Shown here one piece after another: positions 1-9,436 of a stretch of DNA of 64,000 nucleotides. Origin of the DNA: Candidatus Nitrosopelagicus sp. (lineage in GTDB: Archaea > Thermoproteota > Nitrososphaeria > Nitrososphaerales > Nitrosopumilaceae); NCBI GenBank assembly GCA_028343215.1, contig JAOLYB010000001.1:1-64000 (forward strand), written 5' to 3'. A model generated the notes under the pieces. It was given only the letters and a program-made list of their open reading frames with translations. It was not told the origin of the DNA and did not search any database. Numbering within the stretch: the stretch's first letter is position 1; the number at the start of each line of letters is the position of its first letter. A program made the position numbers and the translations under genes.

Positions 1-3000
1 AATATTGACAACAGTAGGCTCTGCGGGATTCTCTACAGGTTGTGGCTGTACAGTGAGTGTAAAGATGGATGTTCCAGTATTTCCTGCATCATCAGACGCA
101 GTACACGCAATGATGTTCGTACCTATAGGGAAATTTGTTGGAAGATATGTTGAGTCCATTGTTCCAGTTCCGAATGGAAGTGATTGACTACCTGCAGTAC
201 AAGTTGGACCTGAACTAACACCAATATTGTCTACTGCAGATACTTCAAAACCAAAACCAACGCCGGTAGAATTTGTTGCAATTTTTATTTGAGAACCTAC
301 ATCACCATCTAAGGATGTAATTGTAATTGCAGGTGCGGTATTGTCAATTATGGTTTGTGTAATTCCAACAGTAAAAGACATACTTCCAGAATTTCCTGCA
401 GCGTCAGATGCAGTACACGTTACAGTTGTCGTTCCAATTCCAAACATAGAACCAGACGGTTTATCACATGTAGGACCTGACGTTACAGCAACATTATCTG
501 TTGCAGATGGAAGGGAATAATTTACTACAGTGCCTGCAGGATTTGTTGTAGATAACTCAATATTATCAAATGATGCAAATCCAGGTGCCGTAGTATCAAC
601 AAACGTATACTCTACAATTACATTAAAGCTGGCAGTTCCTGAATTTCCTGCAGCATCAGATGCAGTACACGTTACAGTTGTCGTTCCAATTGAGAAAGCA
701 GTTCCTGACGGTTTATCGCATGTAGGACCTGACGTTACAGAACGATCGTCAGTTGCAGTAACTGTAAAGGTGACAGTTGGGGTTCCATTTGCATCTTCAG
801 TAGATATTGTCATGTCACTAGGAACTGTAAGATTTGGTGCAGTTGTATCAGCAGGAGCAATTGTAATGCTTCCATGCATCCAGCTTGGTGCAGTTGGATG
901 TAATTTATCATAAAATGAATAAGTTCCAATTCCACCCCATGCAGATGGTAACATGTCTACTTTTCCTGCATCAGAGTGATCAAAGAGTCCATCGACAGAA
1001 GTAATTGAATGTCGGTAAAATCCCTGCCATGGTTGGGTATCAACCCAAACTAGTCGTTGTCCTTCTTCTACAGTAACATCAAATGGATACTGACAGACAA
1101 AAACACTGTCTGAATCATGTCCACTTCCTGCAGCTGCTCGACATTCTGCATCAGTTAAGGGAGTTTTTTGTTGCACATTCATGGCAAAACTATCTGTAAA
1201 AGATTGATTGGCCGATTCCATACTACACGAAATAATGGTGGAGCCAACTGCTAGTTGTGGATTTGGACCAGCCGGACATGTAGGACTGCCACTAATAGTG
1301 TCTGCAATTACAGTCACATCAAAGCTAGCAGTTCCTATACCACCACTAAAATCAGTAGCAGTACATGTTACAGTTGTTGTTCCAATTCCAAATAAAGAAC
1401 CTGATGGCTTGTCACATGTAGGACCACTAAATCCACTAGTCCAACCATTTGAATCAACATCACTTGCCGAAACAGCATAATTTACAGCAACAGGCCCAAC
1501 ACCAGTCATGCTTACAGTTGGTGGCGGATAGTAAGTGTAAACGGTGGTTCCAGAATACTTGTACACGTCAATTGAATCTGCAGCAAATGAAAATTCCGCC
1601 GTTCCAGAATATACGGTGATGTCATCAGGCACAGTAACTACAGGTATAGGATCTGGCGGAGTCAAAATTTCAGGAACCGCCAAAGTGTAAGTATGATTAT
1701 TAGATGGATTATAATCTCCATCGCCGGCAAATGAATAAGTTATAGTCCAGTTTCCTACATCAGATTCATCTGCAAATGTTAGATTAGTTGAAAACAAGCC
1801 ATATGGACTAGTGGTAGTCACAGTACTTGTTTTTGTTGTCTCATCTTTTTCTGCAGTAATTGTAACTAATTTTCCAATAAGAGAAAGATCATTAGATAGA
1901 ACACACGCACCGCCTTGTTGAGGAGCAAGTTTTCCGGATATATCGACAGTTCTAGATGATGCATATGGATCTGCAGCCCACGGTGCAGAATAACCAGCCG
2001 CTGAAAAGCACGAATTATCTTTTGGCGTAGGTTCAGGAACAGTTATCGACGAGGTTGTGACTGATTCATCATATTCTGAATCTCCAGCAAAAGTAACAGT
2101 GACAGTCCACGTTCCACCATCACCTGTGTTTGAAAATGGGGTATGAAATCTATAAAATCCTAAAGAATCTGTTGTGGCAGTACCGGTTTTGGTTTCACCA
2201 TCTTTTTGTGCAGTAATGTTTACAGTCTTTCCTGCCAAGAATAATGAATCAGACATAACACACGAATTGTCTTGTAACGGAGCTAGTTTTCCAAGAAAAT
2301 TCACATTTTGCTCTTCAAGTGCAACCATGTTAGAACTTCCATATGGACTTTGAACCTGTGTTCCAGGTGCCAATATCTGATAACCACCAGATGAGAAACA
2401 GGTGTCAATGAAAGTACTCAGTCCAACAATTTGAGGATTGCCATCATTACCTGTTGCCGTATTTCCTGTAAATGTGTGACCTGTGGAACCGTCTTGGAAT
2501 TGAAATCCGTATAGCTGATTATTGTTACCAATGTTATTGATTATTACATTATTCTGTGACCGAGAATCAAATACAAAACCAATTTCAGAATTTGTTGCAG
2601 TGTTTGAATCGAATGTATTTCCACTTCCAATCACATTAAATCCCCAACCATTTGGATGTGAAACTACATTATTTTTGATCATGTGGTTTTGAGATGAAAC
2701 TTGATCCCATGCATATCCAATAAATATCCCTCCATTTGTTACTGAATTTCCATCAATACACCAGCCCGCTCCACCATCAGCAGAAAGACCAGCATTAGTG
2801 ACACTGTTATTTCTAATTATTATGGAGGTAGCATCTGCATCTCCTGTTCCAACACACGTCCCATCTCCAACACCCATGTGCATATTATGACCTTGTACCC
2901 ACACGATTCCATTTGCCACATTATTTTCTAAAAGAAGACTCCACATTCCATAAAGATGCATTGCTCGTTGATTTACATCATCAATTGTTACCCCAGTGAT

Positions 3001-4263
3001 AACTAATCCATCAGCATAGTTACTCACAATTCCTTCCACAAAAGTTTTGATTGTTAAGTCCTTTATGCCCATTGTATGACATTGATTACACGTTTTAATA
3101 CCAATGGTTCCCGTACCAGTTTGAGTTCCTGTTAATGTATGCCCAGCACCATCAAGCATTACTCTAGATGATGCAAGGTTTAACCCCACTCCAGTTCCAG
3201 TAATTTGTATGTCAGTTGTTAGAGTACATGTTCCTCCTTCCGGACCTAACGTTGTTTCAACCCAAGTTCCAACTTGAGAACAATCTCCACCATTTTTTGT
3301 TCCATGTTGTCCAATGGATAATGACGATGCACTTACAGTTCCGCTTGGAATGCTTGTATCAGAGACACCATCATAGTCTGCATCACCATTTCCATTTGCA
3401 GTATTTCCTGTAAATGTTGTAATGAATGATCCTGAATCCAGTGTAAATCCTTTGTATGTATTGTTGTTCGCAGTATTATCTGTGACTATAATTCCAGCAG
3501 AATTTGAACTAACTGAAATTCCATGCCCATTTCCATTTGCAATATTGTTTGTAACTTTACTTCCAACAGAGTTTGTAACTACAATTCCAACTCCAGAATT
3601 AGATGTAACGGTATTTTGATCAATACATGTTTTGTCACCTATAACATCCTTAATTCCGCCATTTGATGCGTTAGATACAGTATTTTGTTTTACCAGAAAT
3701 GAACAATTTGCATCTCCATCAGCATTCCATAAAACAATACCAGTGTATCCAACAGATATTACGTTATTTGTAATTTTTAGATTATCATCACTTTTTGAAT
3801 CAATTCCATAATGATATGATAATGTGATTGTATTACCAGTAATCAAACCATTGTTTGTACTGATTGTTCTAATTCCATGCTGCCACACTCCATCAATTAC
3901 AACATTTTTTATTACAAAATCATCAACATCATTTGCAATTATTGCTGCATTTCCTTTTCCAACTTCAGCAGAATCTTCTGCAAGTTGTGTTCCAGTAAGT
4001 TTGTATCCTGCACCATCTAATGTTACGCCGCCATTATTCATGGCAATAAGATGTTGCCCAGAACCCACCAAATCTTTTGTCATCGTACATGTTTTAGTTG
4101 CATCATTCCATACACCACCAAATGTAGATGATGTACATGCTCCTCCATTGGAATCTCCGCCAATTATGAAAGTTGTAGAAAGACCAGTGTTTGCTTCAAC
4201 ATCTTGTACAATTCCAGGTACGAGTAAAATTCCCATTAGGAAAATTCCAAGAAATAATGCCAT
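1..4263 (-). CDS. Giant secreted HYR / beta-helix surface protein (partial, 3' end outside window)
   Basis: An open frame of 1421 codons runs leftward from 4263 and leaves the window without a stop. The first ~24 residues form a signal peptide (MALFLGIFLMGILLVPG); in-frame GTG (4272) and TTG (4281) starts just upstream would add a positively charged N-region. Residues ~70-290 and ~345-610 are Asn/Gly/Val-rich repeats typical of right-handed beta-helix (NosD/CASH-like) proteins. Two Ig-like sandwiches with a conserved GKLAP..Q...C motif follow (~660-745, ~775-860). From ~870 come HYR (hyalin) modules with the repeated GPTCDKPSG and GTTTVTCTA(S/T)D motifs, interrupted near 1045-1137 by a cupredoxin-like domain. 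It is probably a cell-surface or adhesion protein. The surface role is inferred from the family; the C-terminal anchor is not visible. It is divergent from the gene at 4338 with a ~75-base spacer. Confidence 0.88.
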   Translation of the reverse strand, partial: MALFLGIFLMGILLVPGIVQDVEANTGLSTTFIIGGDSNGGACTSSTFGGVWNDATKTCTMTKDLVGSGQHLIAMNNGGVTLDGAGYKLTGTQLAEDSAEVGKGNAAIIANDVDDFVIKNVVIDGVWQHGIRTISTNNGLITGNTITLSYHYGIDSKSDDNLKITNNVISVGYTGIVLWNADGDANCSFLVKQNTVSNASNGGIKDVIGDKTCIDQNTVTSNSGVGIVVTNSVGSKVTNNIANGNGHGISVSSNSAGIIVTDNTANNNTYKGFTLDSGSFITTFTGNTANGNGDADYDGVSDTSIPSGTVSASSLSIGQHGTKNGGDCSQVGTWVETTLGPEGGTCTLTTDIQITGTGVGLNLASSRVMLDGAGHTLTGTQTGTGTIGIKTCNQCHTMGIKDLTIKTFVEGIVSNYADGLVITGVTIDDVNQRAMHLYGMWSLLLENNVANGIVWVQGHNMHMGVGDGTCVGTGDADATSIIIRNNSVTNAGLSADGGAGWCIDGNSVTNGGIFIGYAWDQVSSQNHMIKNNVVSHPNGWGFNVIGSGNTFDSNTATNSEIGFVFDSRSQNNVIINNIGNNNQLYGFQFQDGSTGHTFTGNTATGNDGNPQIVGLSTFIDTCFSSGGYQILAPGTQVQSPYGSSNMVALEEQNVNFLGKLAPLQDNSCVMSDSLFLAGKTVNITAQKDGETKTGTATTDSLGFYRFHTPFSNTGDGGTWTVTVTFAGDSEYDESVTTSSITVPEPTPKDNSCFSAAGYSAPWAADPYASSRTVDISGKLAPQQGGACVLSNDLSLIGKLVTITAEKDETTKTSTVTTTSPYGLFSTNLTFADESDVGNWTITYSFAGDGDYNPSNNHTYTLAVPEILTPPDPIPVVTVPDDITVYSGTAEFSFAADSIDVYKYSGTTVYTYYPPPTVSMTGVGPVAVNYAVSASDVDSNGWTSGFSGPTCDKPSGSLFGIGTTTVTCTATDFSGGIGTASFDVTVIADTISGSPTCPAGPNPQLAVGSTIISCSMESANQSFTDSFAMNVQQKTPLTDAECRAAAGSGHDSDSVFVCQYPFDVTVEEGQRLVWVDTQPWQGFYRHSITSVDGLFDHSDAGKVDMLPSAWGGIGTYSFYDKLHPTAPSWMHGSITIAPADTTAPNLTVPSDMTISTEDANGTPTVTFTVTATDDRSVTSGPTCDKPSGTAFSIGTTTVTCTASDAAGNSGTASFNVIVEYTFVDTTAPGFASFDNIELSTTNPAGTVVNYSLPSATDNVAVTSGPTCDKPSGSMFGIGTTTVTCTASDAAGNSGSMSFTVGITQTIIDNTAPAITITSLDGDVGSQIKIATNSTGVGFGFEVSAVDNIGVSSGPTCTAGSQSLPFGTGTMDSTYLPTNFPIGTNIIACTASDDAGNTGTSIFTLTVQPQPVENPAEPTVVNI
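389..740 (-). repeat. Near-identical HYR-module coding repeats
   Basis: The stretch 389-489 recurs at 641-740, spaced about 252 bases (84 codons) apart, with long runs of identity across the CTASDAAGNSG and SGPTCDKPSG coding parts. More diverged copies lie at about 80-220 and 1340-1440. They encode successive HYR modules of the surface protein. Identity at the DNA level suggests recent unequal duplication or gene conversion among modules. Confidence 0.8.
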
Positions 4264-4337
4264 TCTAGGCACGATTGTCAAGAGGATCTAATGGGGTACA
4301 ACCAATTCTTAAGTGTTCCAAAGTTTTAGAATATTGG

Positions 4338-6962
4338 ATGAAAATTGCTATGGTTTTAGCAATTTCTGTGATTTTTACTAGTGGTATCTATGCAGCAAAT
4401 GCAGAAGAACCAATTCCTGAATTAATATTTGATGGAGGTGAGATGAAGGTGTACAAAGGAAATCCAATTCTCAAATCAATAATAGTTCAAGTTGAAAATC
4501 ATGATCATAAAGTACATCCAAAAATTCACACAATTTTTGAAAATCAAATCATCAATACCATAAACCTTGGACATTCTTCTAGTGGATTTTTTCAAACATT
4601 TCTAAATATTGATAAAAATTACCAGTCAGGAAATTATAATTTACAATTAGAATATGACAATACAAAATCAAAACCAATTCCATTTAAGATAATTAAAGAG
4701 TTTGAAGAACAAAAAGAAAGAACACTAGGGTTTGGCGACTATACAAAAAAATTATTTGAACAAAAAGAATCATTCATTGAATTTTCAAAAAATAATATTG
4801 AAATAGAATTTTCAACGTTAGAAAAGCTAACAATAACTGGAACATATGATTCAAGAGGAATGTCAGGTAAAGTACAATTAGAAATTAACGGTCCAAAAAG
4901 TATGATAAATACTGTCAAATTTATTGAAACTGGATTTTTTACTACTAATTTATTGATTGATAGAGAATGGCCAACAGGAACATACAAAGTAATTGGAACT
5001 TTTAATGGTAAAATATTTGGAACAGCTGAATTTGATATAAAAAATTTCAACAAAGATAGTTTATTAAAAGATATACCGATAAATGGTTCAATTGAGCTTG
5101 ATGCAGTAAAATCAAATCAGTTTAATATCATTATTGTAAAAGGTCAGCTATTAGGAGAAACTTTTCCTGAACAGGTTGGACTAAAAATTTTTCATAAAGA
5201 AAATTTAATCGATACATTATACGTTGATTTAAAAAATTCTGGAAATTTTGAGACTAGCCTAGTCTTGTATGATCATTTTAAAAAATCTAATTGGGATAAA
5301 GGAAAATATACAGTTGAAATTGTAGATTCAGGCACCCTCAAAACATATGGAATTGTATCGAATTTTGAAATTACACAATCTGGAAATACCGTTACAGACT
5401 TTGAACATGGAATGTTACTGTCATCAGATGATTCAGAACCAGAATTGTTAAATTTTGTACAAGAAATAGAGGTTGAAAAGTATCATCCAAAAGAGATTAA
5501 GGTTTTTGGGATTATTGAAGAATACAGGTCAGGAACACCTATCAATATTGCAATAGTGAATGAACAGGGAAACATTGATGAGTTTTCAGTATATGGGAAG
5601 AAAAACGGACAATATGATGCACCAGTTGTAATTAATTCCGAGTGGCTACCGGGAAAATACAATATTTACGTAAATTATCGAGATGAAATACAAAATGCGA
5701 TTTCCTTCAATATTGAAGATGGGGCTGCATCAGTTTTAGAAATTGAGGAGGTAAAAGAGAACGGAGTAGTAGAAAAGGAGCATGAAATTGAAAAATTCAA
5801 TATCATTCATAGTGACTCTAGTACAAATCAGTTTCTAAAATTAGAATTTTCTACAAAAGCACAAGATGTAGGATATAATCGAGTTGATGTTTCATTGGAG
5901 AAACCTAACGGTGATGTTTCAATTATTAAACCAAGGACAGCAATGGATGGCACTTTTGATGTTTCATTGATTGTCGAAAATTCATGGGATGAAGGAGATT
6001 ATCTATTATCTATTGTTGAAGATGATGAAAAAATTACATTTGGGGAGTTTACAATAACAAAGGAGAAAATTGAAATAGAAAATGTCATTTTGTCAGAAAT
6101 TTTAGAAACTGCAAATCCAGAATCCGTTTATCATCATGTAGATTCAATAAAAATATCCAAGAAGGAGTTTAATCCGTCTAGAGAAGGATTGTATATTGAT
6201 CTTATAGGAACTATCAAAGACTATTCGTTAGGAGAAGCTTCATTGAATGTTTTTGAAAAAAACACATTGTTTAGTACAGATAAAATTACTCCAAAATCAG
6301 ATGGAGTGTTTTTCTCGCCAATATGGGTTGATGGAGAAATTTCTAATGGATATCACGAGGTCAATGTAACATATGATGAACGCATAATAGGAAAATCAGA
6401 AATTTTGATAACAACTCCAATTATAATTAATGCAGAATTTGGTTCCAAACCAATTAAGATTTCACAAGACATGTTTGTAGAATCTAACAATAAAGTTGGA
6501 GTTAATATTTTGGGATTAGTGAAAGGTTTTAACAATACTAATCAAAACTCTGTAGAATTAACAATTTTACATCCAGATGGACAAATTGAAAATGTTCAAC
6601 TTGATACTGCAAAATGGGGATACTATTCCCATACACTACCCATTACAGACAAATGGGAAACGGGAACCTATGTAATTTCTGCTAATTTTGATGGAGAAAA
6701 ATTGGGCCACATCTATATGCAAATTACAGATTTTGATATCAACTGGTTTAAAATTTATACTCAAAAATGGATTGATGGAGAAATTTCTTCATATCAATAT
6801 GAAAATAGAATTAATCATATAATACAGCAGGGATTTATTCAAACAGATCCTATACAACAAGATTCAATTCCAGATTGGATGCAAATGAATGCCAAAAAAT
6901 GGATTGATGGAGAAATTTCTCAAAAAGAATATTTCAATATTGTTGAATCAATTGCTAGTTAA
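4338..6962 (+). CDS. Secreted beta-sandwich repeat protein with C-terminal W-repeats
   Basis: An 874-residue protein. I chose the ATG at 4338 because it opens directly into a signal peptide (MKIAMVLAISVIFTSGIYAANA); an in-frame TTG at 4275 would add 21 unlikely residues. The body is a series of about eight ~95-residue beta-rich units. Each has a motif like W..G.Y.V...Y(D/N) followed by a Phe-Ile strand, resembling macroglobulin or Ig-like repeats. The C-terminus carries two copies of a W-K-x-W-x-D-G-x-I module (about 805-838 and 845-874) that also occurs in the protein at 9437-10612. No transmembrane tail is visible, so it is probably exported and held at the S-layer by contacts. The function is unknown. 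Confidence 0.85.
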   Translation: MKIAMVLAISVIFTSGIYAANAEEPIPELIFDGGEMKVYKGNPILKSIIVQVENHDHKVHPKIHTIFENQIINTINLGHSSSGFFQTFLNIDKNYQSGNYNLQLEYDNTKSKPIPFKIIKEFEEQKERTLGFGDYTKKLFEQKESFIEFSKNNIEIEFSTLEKLTITGTYDSRGMSGKVQLEINGPKSMINTVKFIETGFFTTNLLIDREWPTGTYKVIGTFNGKIFGTAEFDIKNFNKDSLLKDIPINGSIELDAVKSNQFNIIIVKGQLLGETFPEQVGLKIFHKENLIDTLYVDLKNSGNFETSLVLYDHFKKSNWDKGKYTVEIVDSGTLKTYGIVSNFEITQSGNTVTDFEHGMLLSSDDSEPELLNFVQEIEVEKYHPKEIKVFGIIEEYRSGTPINIAIVNEQGNIDEFSVYGKKNGQYDAPVVINSEWLPGKYNIYVNYRDEIQNAISFNIEDGAASVLEIEEVKENGVVEKEHEIEKFNIIHSDSSTNQFLKLEFSTKAQDVGYNRVDVSLEKPNGDVSIIKPRTAMDGTFDVSLIVENSWDEGDYLLSIVEDDEKITFGEFTITKEKIEIENVILSEILETANPESVYHHVDSIKISKKEFNPSREGLYIDLIGTIKDYSLGEASLNVFEKNTLFSTDKITPKSDGVFFSPIWVDGEISNGYHEVNVTYDERIIGKSEILITTPIIINAEFGSKPIKISQDMFVESNNKVGVNILGLVKGFNNTNQNSVELTILHPDGQIENVQLDTAKWGYYSHTLPITDKWETGTYVISANFDGEKLGHIYMQITDFDINWFKIYTQKWIDGEISSYQYENRINHIIQQGFIQTDPIQQDSIPDWMQMNAKKWIDGEISQKEYFNIVESIAS

Positions 6963-7035
6963 CGATAATCTGGTTTACAATTTTTATTTTAGAATTGAAT
7001 CAATAATTTCTGAATCGGAGATTTCTACAAATTCA

Positions 7036-7173
7036 AATTATACGGGTATTGACTTTGGTTTTGATTTTATATAATTTATAGGCACAGATTTCGTTTTATA
7101 ATGTCAGTGAATACTTATCTAAGAGACCATGGACCGTTGTTGACTTTCATATAATTTCAATTATATGAAAAGG
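7036..7173 (+). repeat. Dispersed intergenic repeat, copy A
   Basis: This copy lies between two convergent genes and is shared with copies at 9343-9436 and 10690-10796. Conserved blocks are TTATACGGGTATT, TTTTGATTTTATA, ATTTCGTTTTATA and TGAATACTTATCTAAGAGA. The right third (TGGACCGTTGTTGACTTTC onward) is shared only with copy B. It ends in a perfect palindrome that overlaps the stop codon of the minus-strand gene at 7161. Confidence 0.8.
7145..7170. terminator. Perfect inverted repeat at gene 3' end
   Basis: TTTCATATAATT-TC-AATTATATGAAA forms a 12-bp perfect palindrome that includes the TAA stop (7161-7163) of the leftward protease gene. A one-mismatch version ends copy B at 9411-9436, again exactly at the 3' end of a leftward gene. 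The position suggests an RNA 3'-end or transcription-termination structure. It is very AT-rich, so stability is modest and the role is inferred. Confidence 0.45.
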
Positions 7174-9311
7174 CGTTTCTTCAATGAAACAATTAGAACA
7201 GCTGGTGCTACAAAGTACATTCCAATGTTTAGCAGAATAATTCCAATTCCATAACCTAACATTTCTTCTTCAGTATCTACATCAACGTAATTCAGTAATG
7301 TTAGTGAGGTTAGTAACGGAGTGAGAGTTACTTTGACTGCTTCTTTGAATGTCGGGTTTTCTCTTTCATAGTCTGCAACATATGGTGAGAAGGAATAATA
7401 GAATTGGTTAAAACCGGTCATGAATGCTGTGCCCGATTGAGTTTGGAGAACAGTGTTATCTCTGATTTCTCTTAAGAATTGAACTTGTGGTGCCATTTCA
7501 GAACCGAATGCTGCAGTTGCAATTAGACAACCACCACCTTCCTCAATTTTTGCTTTTACTTCACGTTCATTTTGCAATGCAGAAACAAATTCAGGATTCA
7601 CTTCTATTGCAGCCTGATAATATTCTAAGGCTTGTTCATATTGACCACGTTCCTCCATTATTGTTCCTATATTTGTTAGAGCATATTCATCTTGAGAGTT
7701 TAATCGAAGTGATTTTTGATAATATTCTAACGCCTTATCGTCATTTCCTAACTCATCATAAACTAATCCCAAATTATGCAATGCATGGGTATCGTTAGGA
7801 TTTGATTCTAAAATTTTCTTATAGAGAGAGATAGCTTTATTGTAATTCTGTCTCTCAGATTCAAAGTCTGCATTTACTGCAAGTACATAATCTATTCCAG
7901 ATATTGTTTCAAGAGAATAATCAGATGGTGCAGTATAGCGTTTTTCTTGTAACATTATAGTGAAATCCATATATCCATCAGGAATATAATCTGGAGTACC
8001 AATTATAATTCCAGCATTGCCGGAGACATTCTTACATGTTTTTTTGTAACTAGCAACATTTTCTACGGAACAGTTTTCATATTTATTGAAATAGTTTCCA
8101 TCCAGATATTTTTCTACATCAGATGAAGATTTTACAAAAAAGACATCAAATTTTTCTCCATAATCACTAGAGTCTATCTCAACATAATAATCGGTTGTGT
8201 TCTTATTTGTGCACAATGGAAAAGCAAAATATTCCCATTCACCCAAACCAACTTCCTGAGATTCATATTCATAAACAGCATCAGATGCTTCAGGATACAT
8301 AATTGATTTTGGATTATTGACATGCTCAAATCCTACACCGTGAAGTAGCTCATGTGCAATTGTATCCACTAACATTCCTTTTGCATGTGGTAACCATACG
8401 CCACAGTTAGAGTCTCCCATTTCAATTTGTACGTGACCTATTGTTGTATACGCTTGACCTAATACGCCAGTACCATATTCTCTAATCCAGGATATATCAA
8501 TTTCCGCATCTTCATATGCCACATGCCGAAATGTTAACCACGGATTTTTTTCTGTGATTTTATTTACAGCATCTTTAACTGCAGTTTCATAAAAATACTG
8601 ATCAGCCCATTCAGGAACAGGTTCTACACTGTAATAATATTCCAATGCCGGAAGATTAGACAATGATGTATGCGCAGAGGATTTATCATGAACGACGAAA
8701 GTGCCCATTGATCCATATATAGAATCTAAGACCTCAGTAGCTCTAGATTGAGACATGTTCTTTACACGTATCTCTGAACTTAATTCCCAAAGATCATTTT
8801 TGTCTACAACATTTGCTTCGTATGCCCAAATTATCTCTGCTTCATCTACATCTGCATATTCTTTTGTATACGATGAAAGTTGTTCGTATGAGGGAAGACC
8901 ATTAATTGTACTAGTTAATGTTTCGTAGATCTGAAAATCATAGCATATGTATCCATCAATTTCAAATGTAGAATCATAACAAATTGATTCACTAACAGCT
9001 TTTATGTCATCAAAAATTTCAGACTCAGTCCACTCATTATAATAAACGTCTTCAAAATAATAAACCTGGATGTATTTGAACCAGTTTTCTTTATCTTCAA
9101 AAACTACCATGCTAGTTTCATTATAATCCACTCTCCAATCAGAGGGATAATCTATGGAAAAAATTCCATCAACGTGGGTAAATGTTTTGTAGTTTACAGC
9201 ATCCGCAGAAATTACAAATCCACTTAGAAAAAAAATCCCTAAAATGAGAATAGAGACAATTAATTTCAGATCTAAATGGGGAAGATGGAGGATATAGGTA
9301 TTATGTTTCAT
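7161..9311 (-). CDS. Secreted matrixin-like zinc metalloprotease with PsbP-like, TPR and CFI-box regions
   Basis: A 716-residue protein. An N-terminal signal or anchor helix (~14-38) is followed by a PsbP-like domain (~41-200, with YPSDW). A metalloprotease domain holds HELLHGVGFEH near residue 321, the HExxHxxGxxH zinc site of metzincins, with a SIMYP Met-turn soon after. About three TPR motifs follow (~488-590; ALHNLGLVYDELG and ALTNIGTIMEERG). Next comes a GGGCLIATAAFGS segment of the CFI-box C-terminal type, and then a terminal membrane helix (~690-712). It is probably surface-exposed and anchored by its tail. The substrate is unknown. The combination of domains is unusual; each motif is directly visible. 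Confidence 0.87.
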   Translation of the reverse strand: MKHNTYILHLPHLDLKLIVSILILGIFFLSGFVISADAVNYKTFTHVDGIFSIDYPSDWRVDYNETSMVVFEDKENWFKYIQVYYFEDVYYNEWTESEIFDDIKAVSESICYDSTFEIDGYICYDFQIYETLTSTINGLPSYEQLSSYTKEYADVDEAEIIWAYEANVVDKNDLWELSSEIRVKNMSQSRATEVLDSIYGSMGTFVVHDKSSAHTSLSNLPALEYYYSVEPVPEWADQYFYETAVKDAVNKITEKNPWLTFRHVAYEDAEIDISWIREYGTGVLGQAYTTIGHVQIEMGDSNCGVWLPHAKGMLVDTIAHELLHGVGFEHVNNPKSIMYPEASDAVYEYESQEVGLGEWEYFAFPLCTNKNTTDYYVEIDSSDYGEKFDVFFVKSSSDVEKYLDGNYFNKYENCSVENVASYKKTCKNVSGNAGIIIGTPDYIPDGYMDFTIMLQEKRYTAPSDYSLETISGIDYVLAVNADFESERQNYNKAISLYKKILESNPNDTHALHNLGLVYDELGNDDKALEYYQKSLRLNSQDEYALTNIGTIMEERGQYEQALEYYQAAIEVNPEFVSALQNEREVKAKIEEGGGCLIATAAFGSEMAPQVQFLREIRDNTVLQTQSGTAFMTGFNQFYYSFSPYVADYERENPTFKEAVKVTLTPLLTSLTLLNYVDVDTEEEMLGYGIGIILLNIGMYFVAPAVLIVSLKKRLFI

Positions 9312-9342
9312 ATAAGAAATGAATGCCTCTAAAAGAAATTTT

Positions 9343-9436
9343 TAGGAACAAATTTCGTTTTATAATGTTAGTGAATCTTTAACTAAGAGATTATGGACCG
9401 TTGTTGACTTTCATATAATTTCAATTATAGGAAAAG
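9343..9436 (+). repeat. Dispersed intergenic repeat, copy B
   Basis: It matches copy A from ATTTCGTTTTATAATGT through the terminal palindrome with only scattered mismatches over about 90 bases, and lacks the left TTATACGGGTATT block. It lies between the start of the protease gene (9311) and the stop (9437) of the next leftward gene. Read on the minus strand, its ATTATAAAACG sits 47-54 bases before the protease ATG and could be a TATA box. Confidence 0.8.

Noticed and set aside
389-740. Spaced repeats considered as a CRISPR array or integration signal
   Set aside because: They encode the same HYR motif in one frame, and the intervening DNA is also coding.
1-4200. Several rightward open frames (e.g. 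530-913, 1208-1480, 3824-4291)
   Set aside because: They are shadows of the long leftward HYR/beta-helix gene, are rich in Pro/Val/Ser from antisense codons, and have no family motifs.
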